64,000 nt of DNA, from contig OY282385.1 of the NCBI GenBank assembly GCA_958295935.1, positions 620,001-684,000 of the forward strand. The letters are read 5' to 3'. The translations under genes were made by a program, and so were the position numbers. Every line of letters starts with the position of its first letter. Position 1 is the first letter of the stretch. Shown piece after piece: positions 26,103-36,026 of the stretch. The DNA is from an uncultured Dehalococcoidia bacterium. GTDB lineage: Bacteria; Chloroflexota; Dehalococcoidia; Lucifugimonadales; Lucifugimonadaceae. A model generated the notes under the pieces. That model was not told where the DNA came from, made no database searches, and saw only the letters and a program-made list of their open reading frames with translations.

Positions 26103-27167
26103 ATGCGAACCGAAGCCATAGCCCTTCTTAGCTTGGTCGCCATAGCCGCCATCGCGCTCGCCGCCGTCGCCTGCACGAACGATAGAACGGCCACGTTCAC
26201 ACCCGCACCCCTGCCTACTGCAACACCCGCGCCATCCGGCCGCGGGACCGCGATTCCGCCTGAACCTACCGAGACACCCAAACCTACCGCAACGCCCACG
26301 CTCACACGCACACCTCGGCCTACCCCAACGCCTACCGCGATACCTACGCCAAAACCCACATCCGACAGGGCCGTGCTGACTGCCCTTTACAACGCCGCGG
26401 GCGGCGCCAACTGGACGAACAGCGACAATTGGCTGAGCGACAAGCCGTTGGCTGAATGGCACGGAGTCACCACGGACTGGAATAGCCGAGTTACATGGCT
26501 GGACCTCAGCGAGAACGGGTTGAGCGGAGAGATACCACCAGAACTCGGTAAACTCAGAAACCTGGAAGGGCTGGTCCTCAATGGCAATCTGTTGCGCGGG
26601 GAGATACCAGCCGAACTCGTCAGACTCACCGACTTGGAATCGTTGGGCTTAAATAAGAACCTGCTGAGCGGTGAGATACCATCAGAACTAGGCAGCCTCA
26701 CCGAACTAGAATCGCTGGGCCTAAATAAGAACCTGCTGAGCGGTGAGATACCCCCAGAACTAGGCAAACTCACTAAACTGGAATGGCTGTACCTCCATGA
26801 GAACAGGTTGAGCGGTGAAATACCCACAGAACTAGGCAAACTCACCAAACTGATAGGACTGTACCTCCATGGAAATCAGTTGAGTGGTGAAATACCCACA
26901 GAACTCAGCAATCTCACCAAACTGGAATGGCTGATACTCCGTGAGAACCGGCGGACTGGATGCATACCCGACGCCCTGCGATATGTACCGGAAAACGACT
27001 TCGCCCAGTCTCGTTTGCGCTTCTGCAGTACTCTCACTCGACCGCTAAAGCCTGCATCCACCGAAGAGGTCGCAACGGCTAGGGCCGCGCTGACAGCCCT
27101 CTACAACGCCGCCGACGGACCGAACTGGACCAACCGACAACTGGCTGAGCGACAAGCCCCTGGCTGA
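26103..27167 (+). CDS. LRR-6 5' part: LRR lipoprotein interrupted by a frameshift
   Basis: The first 354 codons carry the signal peptide, a Thr/Pro linker with GRGTAIPPEPTETPKPT, a complete module 1 (from 26366) and the first part of the N-cap of module 2 (from about 27071). Module 1 is atypical: the N-cap has TTDWNSRVTW and the repeats include [11 protein letters not shown] and RGEIPAELVRL; its C-cap lacks a typical TGLPFC and reads SRLRFC. At 27134/27135 the usual codons AAC-AGC-GAC appear as AAC-CGAC, two bases short, so translation shifts into RQLAERQAPG and stops at 27167. The rest of the gene continues in another frame to 28419. If real, the product would be a lipoprotein with one module; a sequencing or assembly error would restore a protein of about 770 residues with three modules. 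Confidence 0.9.
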   Translation: MRTEAIALLSLVAIAAIALAAVACTNDRTATFTPAPLPTATPAPSGRGTAIPPEPTETPKPTATPTLTRTPRPTPTPTAIPTPKPTSDRAVLTALYNAAGGANWTNSDNWLSDKPLAEWHGVTTDWNSRVTWLDLSENGLSGEIPPELGKLRNLEGLVLNGNLLRGEIPAELVRLTDLESLGLNKNLLSGEIPSELGSLTELESLGLNKNLLSGEIPPELGKLTKLEWLYLHENRLSGEIPTELGKLTKLIGLYLHGNQLSGEIPTELSNLTKLEWLILRENRRTGCIPDALRYVPENDFAQSRLRFCSTLTRPLKPASTEEVATARAALTALYNAADGPNWTNRQLAERQAPG

Positions 27168-27177
27168 ATGGTACGGC

Positions 27178-28419
27178 GTGACCACGAATGAAAATCGGCG
27201 AGTTGCACTCTTGGACCTCAGCGGGAACGGGTTGAGCGGAGAAATGCCCCCCGAACTCGGAAACCTCAGCAGCCTGGAATGGCTGGGCCTCCATGAGAAC
27301 GAATTGAGCGGAGAGATACCCGCCGAACTGGGCAACATTACCAACCTGAAATCCCTAGTCCTAGATAAGAACCAGCTGAGCAGTGAAATACCCCCAGAAC
27401 TCGGAAACCTCAACAAACTGACAAAACTATACCTCCGTGAGAACCGGCTGACGGGCTGTATACCCGACGCCCTGCAAGATGTGCAACGAAACGATTTCGC
27501 CGACACAGGCCTGCCATTCTGCGGCGCTGCCGCGCGCACTCCCGAGCCTACCGCAACGCCCACACCCACGCCAAAGCCCGCATCCGCCGAAGAGATCGCC
27601 ACCGACAGGGCTGCGCTGACTGCCCTCTACAACGCCACCAATGGACCCAACTGGACGTATAGCGTCAACTGGCTGAGCGACAAGCCAATGGGTGAATGGC
27701 ACGGCGTGACCACGAATGAAAATGGGCGAGTTGCAATCTTGAACCTCCATGAGAACGAATTGAGCGGTGAGATGCCCTCCAAACTCGGCAATCTCACCAA
27801 ACTGACAGAGCTGGCCCTCGATAACAACCGGTTGAGCGGAGAGATACCACCCGAACTCATCAGCCTCAGCAACCTGAAATCGCTGTACCTCCAGTGGAAC
27901 CAGTTGAGCGGAGAGATACCCACAGAACTGGGCAACATTACCAACCTGAAATCGCTGGACCTCCATAAGAACCAGCTGAGCGGTGAAATACCCCCAGAAC
28001 TCGGAAATCTCAGCAACCTGGAATGGCTGGCTCTCCATAGGAACGGGTTGAGCGGAGAGATACCACCAGAACTCGGAAACCTCAACACCCTGACAAATCT
28101 GTTCCTCGGTAAGAACCAGTTGAGCGGAGAGATACCACCCGAACTAGGAAATCTCAACAAACTGAAACGGCTGTGGCTCGATGAGAACCAGTTGAGCGGA
28201 GAGATACCACCCGAACTAGGAAATCTCAACAAACTGATATGGCTGAGCCTCGATGATAACGGGTTGAGCGGAGAGATACCGCCCGAACTAGGAAATCTCA
28301 ACAACCTGGAATGGCTGCTACTCAGTGAGAACCAGCTCACGGGCTGCATACCCTACGCCCTGCGGTATGTACCAATAAACGACTTCGTCTGGTCTCTTTT
28401 GCCCTTCTGTCGCAGGTAG
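27178..28419 (+). CDS. LRR-6 3' part: LRR modules after the frameshift
   Basis: This frame (413 codons from a GTG at 27178) continues the interrupted module 2 of LRR-6. It has no signal peptide, no leader and no ribosome-binding site, so it is a gene remnant unless the shift is an error. It holds the remaining repeats of module 2, a short linker ([19 protein letters not shown]) and module 3 (from 27603), which closes with LTGCIPYALRYVPINDF. The terminus LPFCRR differs from the other members. Module 3 is nearly the same as module 2 of LRR-1, about 9.6 kb away. The reading frame has not decayed further, so the frameshift is recent or an artefact. Confidence 0.85.
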   Translation: MTTNENRRVALLDLSGNGLSGEMPPELGNLSSLEWLGLHENELSGEIPAELGNITNLKSLVLDKNQLSSEIPPELGNLNKLTKLYLRENRLTGCIPDALQDVQRNDFADTGLPFCGAAARTPEPTATPTPTPKPASAEEIATDRAALTALYNATNGPNWTYSVNWLSDKPMGEWHGVTTNENGRVAILNLHENELSGEMPSKLGNLTKLTELALDNNRLSGEIPPELISLSNLKSLYLQWNQLSGEIPTELGNITNLKSLDLHKNQLSGEIPPELGNLSNLEWLALHRNGLSGEIPPELGNLNTLTNLFLGKNQLSGEIPPELGNLNKLKRLWLDENQLSGEIPPELGNLNKLIWLSLDDNGLSGEIPPELGNLNNLEWLLLSENQLTGCIPYALRYVPINDFVWSLLPFCRR

Positions 28420-28860
28420 CAGCACAGACCATAACCCCGATCTGCGCCGGGCAGTCTACCGCGCCACAAAGCCAACTGAACTGACCGCCAACCTAGCTTC
28501 CTCGCCAAGCGAAAAGCGGCCGCGCAGACCCACGCCCGTGAAATATCGCCGCCGCCGCACACGCGCCGCATGCGTAGCGGTAGAACTTGCGAGCCGCGAA
28601 GCACGACTACTACCCGCGCACGCGCCGGTAGCCCAAGGGTTAGGTTGGAGAAAATGAGCCTCCCCAGAGTGCGACGCACTCCCTGATTATCTGCAAAAGG
28701 CACGGCCGACCGGCTCAACCTACGCAACGCCGCTACAACCCAGCCGCCACTGCCCCAGCTCAGCCCTGGAAATCAAACCCCGCCAGCCCCTTGATCCACC
28801 GCAAAGCCATCCTGACAGCTCCCCTACCCCGACCCCAGCCGCCCGCCCGGCAACGGCGTC
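28420..28860. repeat. long-class spacer LRR-6/LRR-7 with blocks A, B and C
   Basis: No gene is supported here. Block A (about 28448-28553: CTACC, ACAAAGCCAACTGA, CAGCTTCCTCGCCAAGCG-like) recurs at 38698, 41389, 46979, 55211, 59250 and 61657. Block B (about 28623-28725: GTTGGAGAAAATGAGCC, then GAGTGCGACGCACTCC) recurs at 34604, 55379, 59409 and 61780. Block C (about 28742-28810: GCCCCAGCTCAGCCC, CCCCGCCAGCC) recurs at 38881, 41558 and 47134. In block B GAGTGC and GCACTC (28667-28681) can pair around 3 nt. This is the only spacer that clearly has all three blocks. Confidence 0.7.
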
Positions 28861-28918
28861 CCCCAAACAATCGTATGATGGTCACTAGTAGATGCAGCCC
28901 ATCTCGAAAGGATGGCAT
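28861..28918 (+). promoter_or_regulatory. LRR-7 leader, divergent 3' part
   Basis: TATGAT at 28874-28879 keeps the 39-nt spacing although the following sequence (GGTCACTAGTAGATGCAG) differs, as in LRR-5. Confidence 0.6.
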
Positions 28919-31900
28919 ATGCGAACCAGAGCCATAGGGCTTCTTATCTTGTTGGTCGCGATAGCCGCCATCGCGATAGCCGCGGCCGCCTGCACCGACG
29001 ATAGCGCGCCCACGCCCACACGAGCGCCCAGCCCTACGGCAACGCCCGCGTCGTCCGGTGGCGGGACCGCGATTCCGCCCAAGCCTACCCCGACACCCAC
29101 ATACACACGCACACCCCGGCCTACCGCAACGCCTACGCCCAAGCCTACCCCGACACCCACGTCAACCCCCGCGTCCGACGACGGGGTCGCCACGGACAGG
29201 GCCGCGCTGACAGCCCTATACCACGCCACCGATGGACCCAACTGGACAGTCAGATACCACTGGCTGAGCGACGGCCCGATGGCCAACTGGTACGGAGTGA
29301 CCACAGATCAAAATGGGCGCGTTACAACCGTAGACCTCATCTATAACCAGATGAGCGGTGAAATACCACCAGAAATAGGCACCCTCGACAATCTGACGTG
29401 GCTGGTCCTCAACGGGAACGAGCTGACCGGTGAAATACCACCAGAAATAGGCAATCTCAACAATCTGACAACGCTGATCCTCGGCGCCAACCAGTTGAGC
29501 GGCCAGATACCACCAGAAATAGGCAACCTCAACAAACTCGGAGTGCTGGACCTCTATGACAACCGGCTAAGCCGGGAAATACCACCAGAAATAGGCAACC
29601 TCAACAATCTGATATGGCTGTGGCTCGGCGGGAACGGGTTGAGCGGTGAAATACCCCTAGAACTCGGCAATCTCAACAACCTCGAACGGCTGAGCCTCGG
29701 TGAGAACCAGTTGAGTGGAGAGATACCCCTAGAACTCGGCAACCTCAGCAACTTGAAAGCGCTGGGCCTAGGCACCAACCAGTTGAGCGGCCAGATACCA
29801 TCAGAACTTGGCAATCTCAACAACCTCGAATCGCTGTACCTCGATGACAACCAGTTGAGCGGCCAGATACCACCAGAACTTGGCAACCTCAACAAGCTGA
29901 CATCGCTGGACCTCGGTGACAACCAGTTGAGCGGTGAGATACCCCTAGAACTAGGCAATCTCGACAAACTCGAACGGCTAGACCTCGGTGACAACCAGTT
30001 GAGCGGCGAAATACCTCACGAACTAGGCAAACTCGACAAACTCGAACGGCTGGACCTCAGTGACAACGGGCTGACGGGATGCATACCTGACGCCCTGCGG
30101 TATGTACCGGAAAACGACTTCACCTACACAGACCTCCCACTATGCCACGCTGCCGTAGCTGACAGGGTCGCCCTGACGTACCTTTACAACGCCACCGATG
30201 GACCCAACTGGACTTACAGCGACAACTGGCTGAGCGAAAAGCCGATGGCTGAATGGTACGGCGTGACCACAGATGAAAATGGGCGCGTTGCAACCTTAGA
30301 CCTCTATAACAACGGGTTGAGCGGTGAGATACCCCCAGAACTCGGCAGCCTCAGCGAACTGGAAGTGCTCTACCTCGTTAGCAACCAGTTGAGCGGCGAA
30401 ATACCCCTAGAGCTAGGCAATCTCAACAACCTCGAATGGCTGTACCTCGCTGAAAATCAGTTGAGCGGCCAAATACCCCCGGAACTCGGCAACCTCAACA
30501 AACTGACATGGCTGTACCTCGCTGAGAACCAGTTGAGCGGCCAAATACCCCCGGAACTCGGCAACCTCAACAAACTGAAAGTGCTAGCCCTCCGTGAGAA
30601 CCAGTTGAACGGGGAGATACCCACAGAACTCGGCAAGCTCAACAACCTGGCAAGGCTGTACCTCCATGAGAACCGGCTGACGAGCTGCATACCCGACGCC
30701 CTGCGGTATGTATCGGAAAACGACTTCGCCGAGACCGGTTTGACCTTCTGCGACGGCGCCGCACCCGTGCCCACGCCCGCATACGACCGCGGAATCGCGA
30801 CCGACAAGGCCGCGCTGACAGACCTCTACAACGCCGCCGATGGACCAAACTGGACCAACAACGCTAACTGGCTGAGCGACAAACCGCTGGATGAATGGCA
30901 CGGAGTCACCACGGATGAAAATGGGCGCGTTGCAACCTTAGACCTCTATAACAACGGGTTGAACGGCGCGATACCTCATGAAATCGGCAGCCTCAGAAAC
31001 CTGACAACGCTGCACCTCGGTGGAAACCAGTTGAGCGGCGCGATACCCCATGAAATCGGAAATCTCAACAACCTGACAACGCTGTACCTCGCTGGCAATC
31101 AGCTGAGCGGCACGATACTCCACGAAATCGGCAGCCTCAACAACCTGACAACGCTGTACCTCGCTGGCAACCAGCTGAGCGGTGAAATACCCACAGAAAT
31201 CGGAAAACTCAACAAACTGACAACGCTGCACCTCGGTGGAAACCAGTTGAGCGGAGAGATACCCACAGAAATCGGAAAACTCAACAAACTGGAATTGCTG
31301 AGCCTCAGTAACAATCAGTTGAGCGGTGAGATACCCACAGAAATCGGCAATCTCAGCAAACTGGAATCGCTGTTCCTAAGTACGAACCAGTTGAGCGGTG
31401 AGATACCCCCAGAAATCGGAAAACTCAGCAAACTGAAATTGCTGTGGCTCGGTTGGAACGAGTTGATTGGTGAAATACCCCCAGAAATCGGAAATCTCCG
31501 CAAACTGAAATTGCTGTACCTCCATGAAAACGGGTTGAGCGGTGAGATGCCCCCAGAAATCGGAAATCTCAACAACCTGAGAACGATGCTCCTCAGTACG
31601 AACCAGTTGAGCGGGGAGATACCCCCAGAAATCGGAAATCTCAGCAAACTGGAATCGCTGAACCTCAATGAGAACGGGCTGAGTGGTGAAATACCCGCTG
31701 AACTCGGAAAACTCAACAACCTGGAATCGCTGAACCTTGATGGGAACGGACTGACCGGAGAGATACCCACAGAACTTGTCAAAATCAACAACCTGAGAAC
31801 GCTTAACCTCAGTAGCAACCGGTTGAGCGGAGAGATACCCATAGAACTGGGCAATTTCAACAACCTCGGATGGCTGATCCTCTCCACCAACCAGTTGAGC

Positions 31901-34582
31901 GGCGAAATACCCACAGAACTTGTCAAACTCAACAACCTGAGAACGCTTGACCTCAGTAGCAACCAGTTGAGCGGAGAGATACCCATAGAACTGGGCAATT
32001 TCAACAACCTCGGATGGCTGATCCTCTCCACCAACCAGTTGAGCGGCGAAATACCCACAGAACTTGTCAAACTCAACAACCTGAGAACGCTTGACCTCAG
32101 TAGCAACCGGTTGAGCGGAGAGATACCCACAGAACTCGCCAATCTCAACAACCTCGGATGGCTGATCCTCTCCACCAACCAGTTGAGCGGTGAAATACCC
32201 ACAGAACTAGGCAAGCTCAACAACCTGGAATGGCTGAACCTTGATGGGAACGGGCTGACCGGCGAGATACCGCCCGAACTAGGCAATCTCACCAAACTGA
32301 CAGAACTCTGGCTCAACGGCAATCAGTTGAGCGGGGAGATACCCCCAGAACTCGCCAATCTCAACAACCTGAGAACGCTGAACCTCAGCGAGAACCAGCT
32401 CACGGGCTGCATACCCGACGACCTGCAAGATGTACCAATAAACCACTTCTCCGATACAGACCTGCCCATCTGCGATACTTCCACTCGAACGCCAACACCC
32501 ACACCCCGGCCTACCGCAACGCCTACGCCCAAACCTACCGCGACACCTACGCCCACGCCCACACCCGACCCCGGAATCGCCACAGACAGGGCCGCACTGA
32601 CAGACCTCTACAACGCCGCCGATGGACCGAACTGGACCAACAACGGCAACTGGCTGAGTGACAAGCCGTTGGCTGAATGGCACGGCGTGACCACCAATGA
32701 AAACGGACGAGTTGCAATCTTGGACCTCAGCGAAAACCAGTTGACCGGCGAGATACCCGCCGAACTCGGAAAACTCACTAACCTGACAGAGCTGTACCTT
32801 GATGAGAACCAGTTGAGCGGTGAAATACCCACAGAACTAGGCAACATCACCAACCTGACTACGCTGGCGCTCCAGTGGAACGAGTTGAGCGGTGAAATAC
32901 TCACAGAACTCGGAAACATCACCAACCTGACAGCACTGTCCATCAGTGGGAACCGGCTGACGGGATGCATACCCGACGCCCTGAAGTATGTACCGACAAA
33001 CGACTTCGCCGACACAGGCCTGCCCTTCTGCGGCGAGATCGCGATTGACAGGGCCGCGCTGACTGCCCTCTACAACGCCGCCGATGGACCCAACTGGACC
33101 AACAGCGACAACTGGCTGAGCGACAAGCCAATGGGTGAATGGCACGGCGTGACCACCAATGAAAACGGACGAGTTGCAATCTTGGACCTCAGTGAAAACC
33201 AGTTGAGCGGCGAGATACCCCACGAACTCGGAAAACTCACTAACCTGACAGAGCTGCACCTCTATGGGAACGAGTTGAGCGGTGAAATACCCACAGAACT
33301 AGGCAACCTCACCAACCTGACTACGCTGGCGCTCCAGTGGAACGAGTTGAGCGGCGAAATACCCCACGAACTCGGAAATCTCAACAAACTGACAGAGCTA
33401 GGCCTGGGTGACAACCAGTTGACCGGAGAGATACCCACAGAAATCGGAAATCTCAACAAACTGACAGAGCTGTACCTCGCTGAGAACCAGCTGAACGGCG
33501 AGATACCCACAGAAATCGGAAATCTCAACAAACTGACAGAGCTGTACATCTATGACAACCGGCTGACCGGAGAGATACCCACAGAAATCGGAAATCTCAA
33601 CAAACTGACAGAGCTGTACCTCCATGAAAACTGGTTGAGCGGAGAGATACCCACAGAAATCGGAAAATTCAACAACCTGACAGAGCTGTACATCTATGAG
33701 AACCAGTTGACCGGAGAGATGCCCCCAGAACTCGGAAAACTCAACAACCTGACAGCGCTGAGCCTCAGTGGGAATCAGTTGAGCGGAGAGATACCCACAG
33801 AAATCGGAAAACTCAACAACCTGACAGAGCTGAGCCTCGGTGAGAACCAGTTGAGCGGAGAGATACCCACAGAAATCGGCAATCTCACCAAGCTCACAGG
33901 ACTGCGGCTCGACGCAAACCAGTTGAGCGGTGAAATACCCCCAGAACTCGGAAATCTCAACAACCTGGGATGGCTGAGCCTTAACGGGAACCAGTTGAGC
34001 GGCGAGATACCCACAGAAATCGGAAATCTCAACAACCTAGGATGGCTGATCCTTAATGGGAACCAGTTGAGCGGCGAGATACCCCCAGAACTCGGAAATC
34101 TCAACAACCTGGGATGGCTGAGCCTTAACGGGAACCAGTTGAGCGGGGAGATACCCCCAGAACTCGGAAATCTCAGCAAGCTCACCGGACTGCAGCTCGG
34201 CGCAAACCAGTTGAGCGGGGAGATACCTCCAAAACTCGGAAATCTCACCAACCTGGGATGGCTGAGCCTTGACGGGAACCAGTTGAGCGGTGAAATACCC
34301 CCAGAACTCGGAAATCTCACCGCCCTGACAGTGCTGGGCCTCGCTGGCAACGGGCTGACCGGCGAGATACCTCCAGAACTCGGAAATCTCACCGCCCTGA
34401 CAGTGCTGGACCTCGCTGGCAACGGGCTGACCGGCGAGATACCACCAGAACTCGGAAATCTCAACAACCTCGAATGGCTGCTACTCAGTGAGAACGGGCT
34501 GACGGGATGCATACCCGACGCCCTCCGAGACGTACCAACAAACGGCTTCGCCGACACCGGTTTGCCATTCTGCGACGAGTAG
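28919..34582 (+). CDS. LRR-7: giant secreted LRR lipoprotein, five modules
   Basis: The 1887-residue protein has a signal peptide ending IAIAAAAC and a Thr/Pro linker with GGGTAIPPKPTPTPTYT. Module N-caps start at about 29195, 30161, 30803, 32585 and 33047. The first N-cap is unusual (NWTVRYHWLSDGPMANWYGV). Module 3 is the longest single LRR run in the window, about 1.6 kb, and contains three copies of a 144-bp double repeat (31772-32203) coding LVKLNNLRTLDLSSN plus NNLGWLILSTN. Modules 2 and 3 are split by a short linker (APVPTPAYDRG) and modules 3 and 4 by a Thr/Pro one. Many repeats here use PPEIG or PTEIG instead of PPELG. The C-terminus is FCDE, the long-spacer class. A protein this long could reach far from the cell surface. 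Confidence 0.95.
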   Translation: MRTRAIGLLILLVAIAAIAIAAAACTDDSAPTPTRAPSPTATPASSGGGTAIPPKPTPTPTYTRTPRPTATPTPKPTPTPTSTPASDDGVATDRAALTALYHATDGPNWTVRYHWLSDGPMANWYGVTTDQNGRVTTVDLIYNQMSGEIPPEIGTLDNLTWLVLNGNELTGEIPPEIGNLNNLTTLILGANQLSGQIPPEIGNLNKLGVLDLYDNRLSREIPPEIGNLNNLIWLWLGGNGLSGEIPLELGNLNNLERLSLGENQLSGEIPLELGNLSNLKALGLGTNQLSGQIPSELGNLNNLESLYLDDNQLSGQIPPELGNLNKLTSLDLGDNQLSGEIPLELGNLDKLERLDLGDNQLSGEIPHELGKLDKLERLDLSDNGLTGCIPDALRYVPENDFTYTDLPLCHAAVADRVALTYLYNATDGPNWTYSDNWLSEKPMAEWYGVTTDENGRVATLDLYNNGLSGEIPPELGSLSELEVLYLVSNQLSGEIPLELGNLNNLEWLYLAENQLSGQIPPELGNLNKLTWLYLAENQLSGQIPPELGNLNKLKVLALRENQLNGEIPTELGKLNNLARLYLHENRLTSCIPDALRYVSENDFAETGLTFCDGAAPVPTPAYDRGIATDKAALTDLYNAADGPNWTNNANWLSDKPLDEWHGVTTDENGRVATLDLYNNGLNGAIPHEIGSLRNLTTLHLGGNQLSGAIPHEIGNLNNLTTLYLAGNQLSGTILHEIGSLNNLTTLYLAGNQLSGEIPTEIGKLNKLTTLHLGGNQLSGEIPTEIGKLNKLELLSLSNNQLSGEIPTEIGNLSKLESLFLSTNQLSGEIPPEIGKLSKLKLLWLGWNELIGEIPPEIGNLRKLKLLYLHENGLSGEMPPEIGNLNNLRTMLLSTNQLSGEIPPEIGNLSKLESLNLNENGLSGEIPAELGKLNNLESLNLDGNGLTGEIPTELVKINNLRTLNLSSNRLSGEIPIELGNFNNLGWLILSTNQLSGEIPTELVKLNNLRTLDLSSNQLSGEIPIELGNFNNLGWLILSTNQLSGEIPTELVKLNNLRTLDLSSNRLSGEIPTELANLNNLGWLILSTNQLSGEIPTELGKLNNLEWLNLDGNGLTGEIPPELGNLTKLTELWLNGNQLSGEIPPELANLNNLRTLNLSENQLTGCIPDDLQDVPINHFSDTDLPICDTSTRTPTPTPRPTATPTPKPTATPTPTPTPDPGIATDRAALTDLYNAADGPNWTNNGNWLSDKPLAEWHGVTTNENGRVAILDLSENQLTGEIPAELGKLTNLTELYLDENQLSGEIPTELGNITNLTTLALQWNELSGEILTELGNITNLTALSISGNRLTGCIPDALKYVPTNDFADTGLPFCGEIAIDRAALTALYNAADGPNWTNSDNWLSDKPMGEWHGVTTNENGRVAILDLSENQLSGEIPHELGKLTNLTELHLYGNELSGEIPTELGNLTNLTTLALQWNELSGEIPHELGNLNKLTELGLGDNQLTGEIPTEIGNLNKLTELYLAENQLNGEIPTEIGNLNKLTELYIYDNRLTGEIPTEIGNLNKLTELYLHENWLSGEIPTEIGKFNNLTELYIYENQLTGEMPPELGKLNNLTALSLSGNQLSGEIPTEIGKLNNLTELSLGENQLSGEIPTEIGNLTKLTGLRLDANQLSGEIPPELGNLNNLGWLSLNGNQLSGEIPTEIGNLNNLGWLILNGNQLSGEIPPELGNLNNLGWLSLNGNQLSGEIPPELGNLSKLTGLQLGANQLSGEIPPKLGNLTNLGWLSLDGNQLSGEIPPELGNLTALTVLGLAGNGLTGEIPPELGNLTALTVLDLAGNGLTGEIPPELGNLNNLEWLLLSENGLTGCIPDALRDVPTNGFADTGLPFCDE
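31772..32203 (+). repeat. three tandem copies of a 144-bp double LRR unit
   Basis: Copies begin at 31772, 31916 and 32060. The first two differ at about three positions; the third has more changes in its second half. Each unit codes two 24-residue repeats, so the duplication step was two repeats, in frame. Confidence 0.9.
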
Positions 34583-34867
34583 CAGCACGACTACCCGCGC
34601 ACGCGCCGGTAACCAGGGATTAGATTGGAGAAAATGAGCCTTCCCAGAGTGCGCCGCACTCCCTGATTACCTGCCGAAGGCGCGGCCGACCGGCTCAACC
34701 TACGCAACGCCGCTACAACGCGCCCGCCCCGGCCGCGGCTGTCCCAAGCTCCAGCCCCTGAGCAACAGCCCAACCCCCGGAACTCAACCCCCGCCCGCCT
34801 CTTGACCCAACGCAGGGAGACCTCCGCGGTGCCCCGACCCCAGCAACCCGACCGCCGACACCGTAGG
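34583..34867. repeat. spacer LRR-7/LRR-8, block B without block A
   Basis: After FCDE and TAG the sequence goes straight from AGCAGCACGAC into block B (about 34604-34710), skipping block A. The rest (34720-34867) resembles the region before LRR-1 (GGCCGCGGCTGTCCCAAGC). GAGTGC/GCACTC is conserved here with loop GCC instead of GAC. No gene seen. Confidence 0.65.
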
Positions 34868-34925
34868 CCTCAAACAATCGTATGATGCCTCCTTGTTGAT
34901 CCAGCCCACTTGGAAAGAATGGCAC
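34868..34925 (+). promoter_or_regulatory. LRR-8 leader
   Basis: TATGAT at 34881-34886, 39 nt before the ATG. The flank reads GGCCTCAAACAATCG and is shared in most part with LRR-9. Confidence 0.65.
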
Positions 34926-35945
34926 ATGCGAACCAGAGCCATAGAGCTTCTTAGCTTGATCGCTATAGCCGCCGCAGCCCTTGCCGCCGTAGCCTGCACC
35001 GACGACAGCCCGTACTCCCACACATACCCTCTGCCTACTGCAACGCCCGCGCCCACAAACACGCCCCGGCCTACCCCTGCGCCTACTCCCACACATACAC
35101 CCCTGCCGACCGCAACGCCCGAGTCGTCTGGTGGCGGGACCGCGATTCCGCCCAAGCCTACACCCACGCCAAAGCCCGCATCCGCCGAAGAGGTCGCAAC
35201 AGACAGGGCCGCGCTGACTGCCCTCTACAACGCCGCCAATGGACCCAACTGGACGTACAGCGACAACTGGCTGAGCGACAGGCCACTGGATAAATGGTAC
35301 GGCGTCACCGCAGATGAAAATGGGCGCGTTACAACCTTAATCCTCAATGACAACGGGCTGAGTGGGGAGATACCCCCAGAACTCGGAAAACTCAACAACC
35401 TGGGACTGTTGGTCCTCCACGAAAACCACTTGAGCGGCGAAATACCACCCGAACTCGGCAATCTCAGCAAACTGACACTGCTGTACCTCCACGAAAACGA
35501 GTTGAGCGGCGAAATACCCCCAGAACTAGGCAAACTCACCAATCTGGTATCGCTGCTCCTTTATCAAAACGATCTGAGCAACGAGATACCCCGCGAACTC
35601 GGCAACCTCAACAACTTGAAAAGGCTAGATCTCAATTCGAACGAGTTGAGCGGCGAAATACCCTCAGAACTAGGCAAGCTCAACAACCTGACAGGAATGT
35701 TCCTCGATGAAAACCACTTGAGCGGCGAGATACCCCGCGAACTCGGCAACCTCAGCAACCTGGAAGCGCTGGACCTCAGTGCGAACGAGTTGAGAGGTGA
35801 AATACCACTCGAACTCGGCAAGATCAACAACCTGACACGGCTGTACCTCAATAATGGGGACGGGTTAACGGGCTGCATACCCGACGAACTGCGGTATGTA
35901 CCCGAAAACGACTTCTACTACACAGGCCTGCCCCTCTGCCGCTAA
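34926..35945 (+). CDS. LRR-8: secreted LRR lipoprotein, one module
   Basis: The 339-residue product has the signal MRTRAIELLSLIAIAAAALA, shared with LRR-9 only (IEL in place of IAL or IGL), and a linker starting TDDSPYSHTYPLPTATP. The single module starts at about 35202 and has ten repeats, with a two-residue insertion before the C-cap (LNNGDGLTGCIPDEL). Several repeats read NEIPRELGNL or GEIPRELGNL. The C-terminus is LPLCR, followed by the short-class spacer. LRR-8 and LRR-9 have near-identical leaders and signal regions, so one is a recent copy of the other at the 5' end. Confidence 0.95.
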   Translation: MRTRAIELLSLIAIAAAALAAVACTDDSPYSHTYPLPTATPAPTNTPRPTPAPTPTHTPLPTATPESSGGGTAIPPKPTPTPKPASAEEVATDRAALTALYNAANGPNWTYSDNWLSDRPLDKWYGVTADENGRVTTLILNDNGLSGEIPPELGKLNNLGLLVLHENHLSGEIPPELGNLSKLTLLYLHENELSGEIPPELGKLTNLVSLLLYQNDLSNEIPRELGNLNNLKRLDLNSNELSGEIPSELGKLNNLTGMFLDENHLSGEIPRELGNLSNLEALDLSANELRGEIPLELGKINNLTRLYLNNGDGLTGCIPDELRYVPENDFYYTGLPLCR

Positions 35946-36026
35946 CCCCCGCCTGCCTCTTGATCCAACGCAGGGAGACCTCCGCGGTGCCCCGACCCCA
36001 AGCCACCCGACCGCCGACACCGCAGG

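Noticed and set aside
28615..28740. tRNA-like gene in block B (GCGCCGGTAGCCCAAGGGTTA)
   Set aside because: The start recalls a tRNA 5' end, but I cannot build the D, anticodon and T arms or a matching acceptor end.
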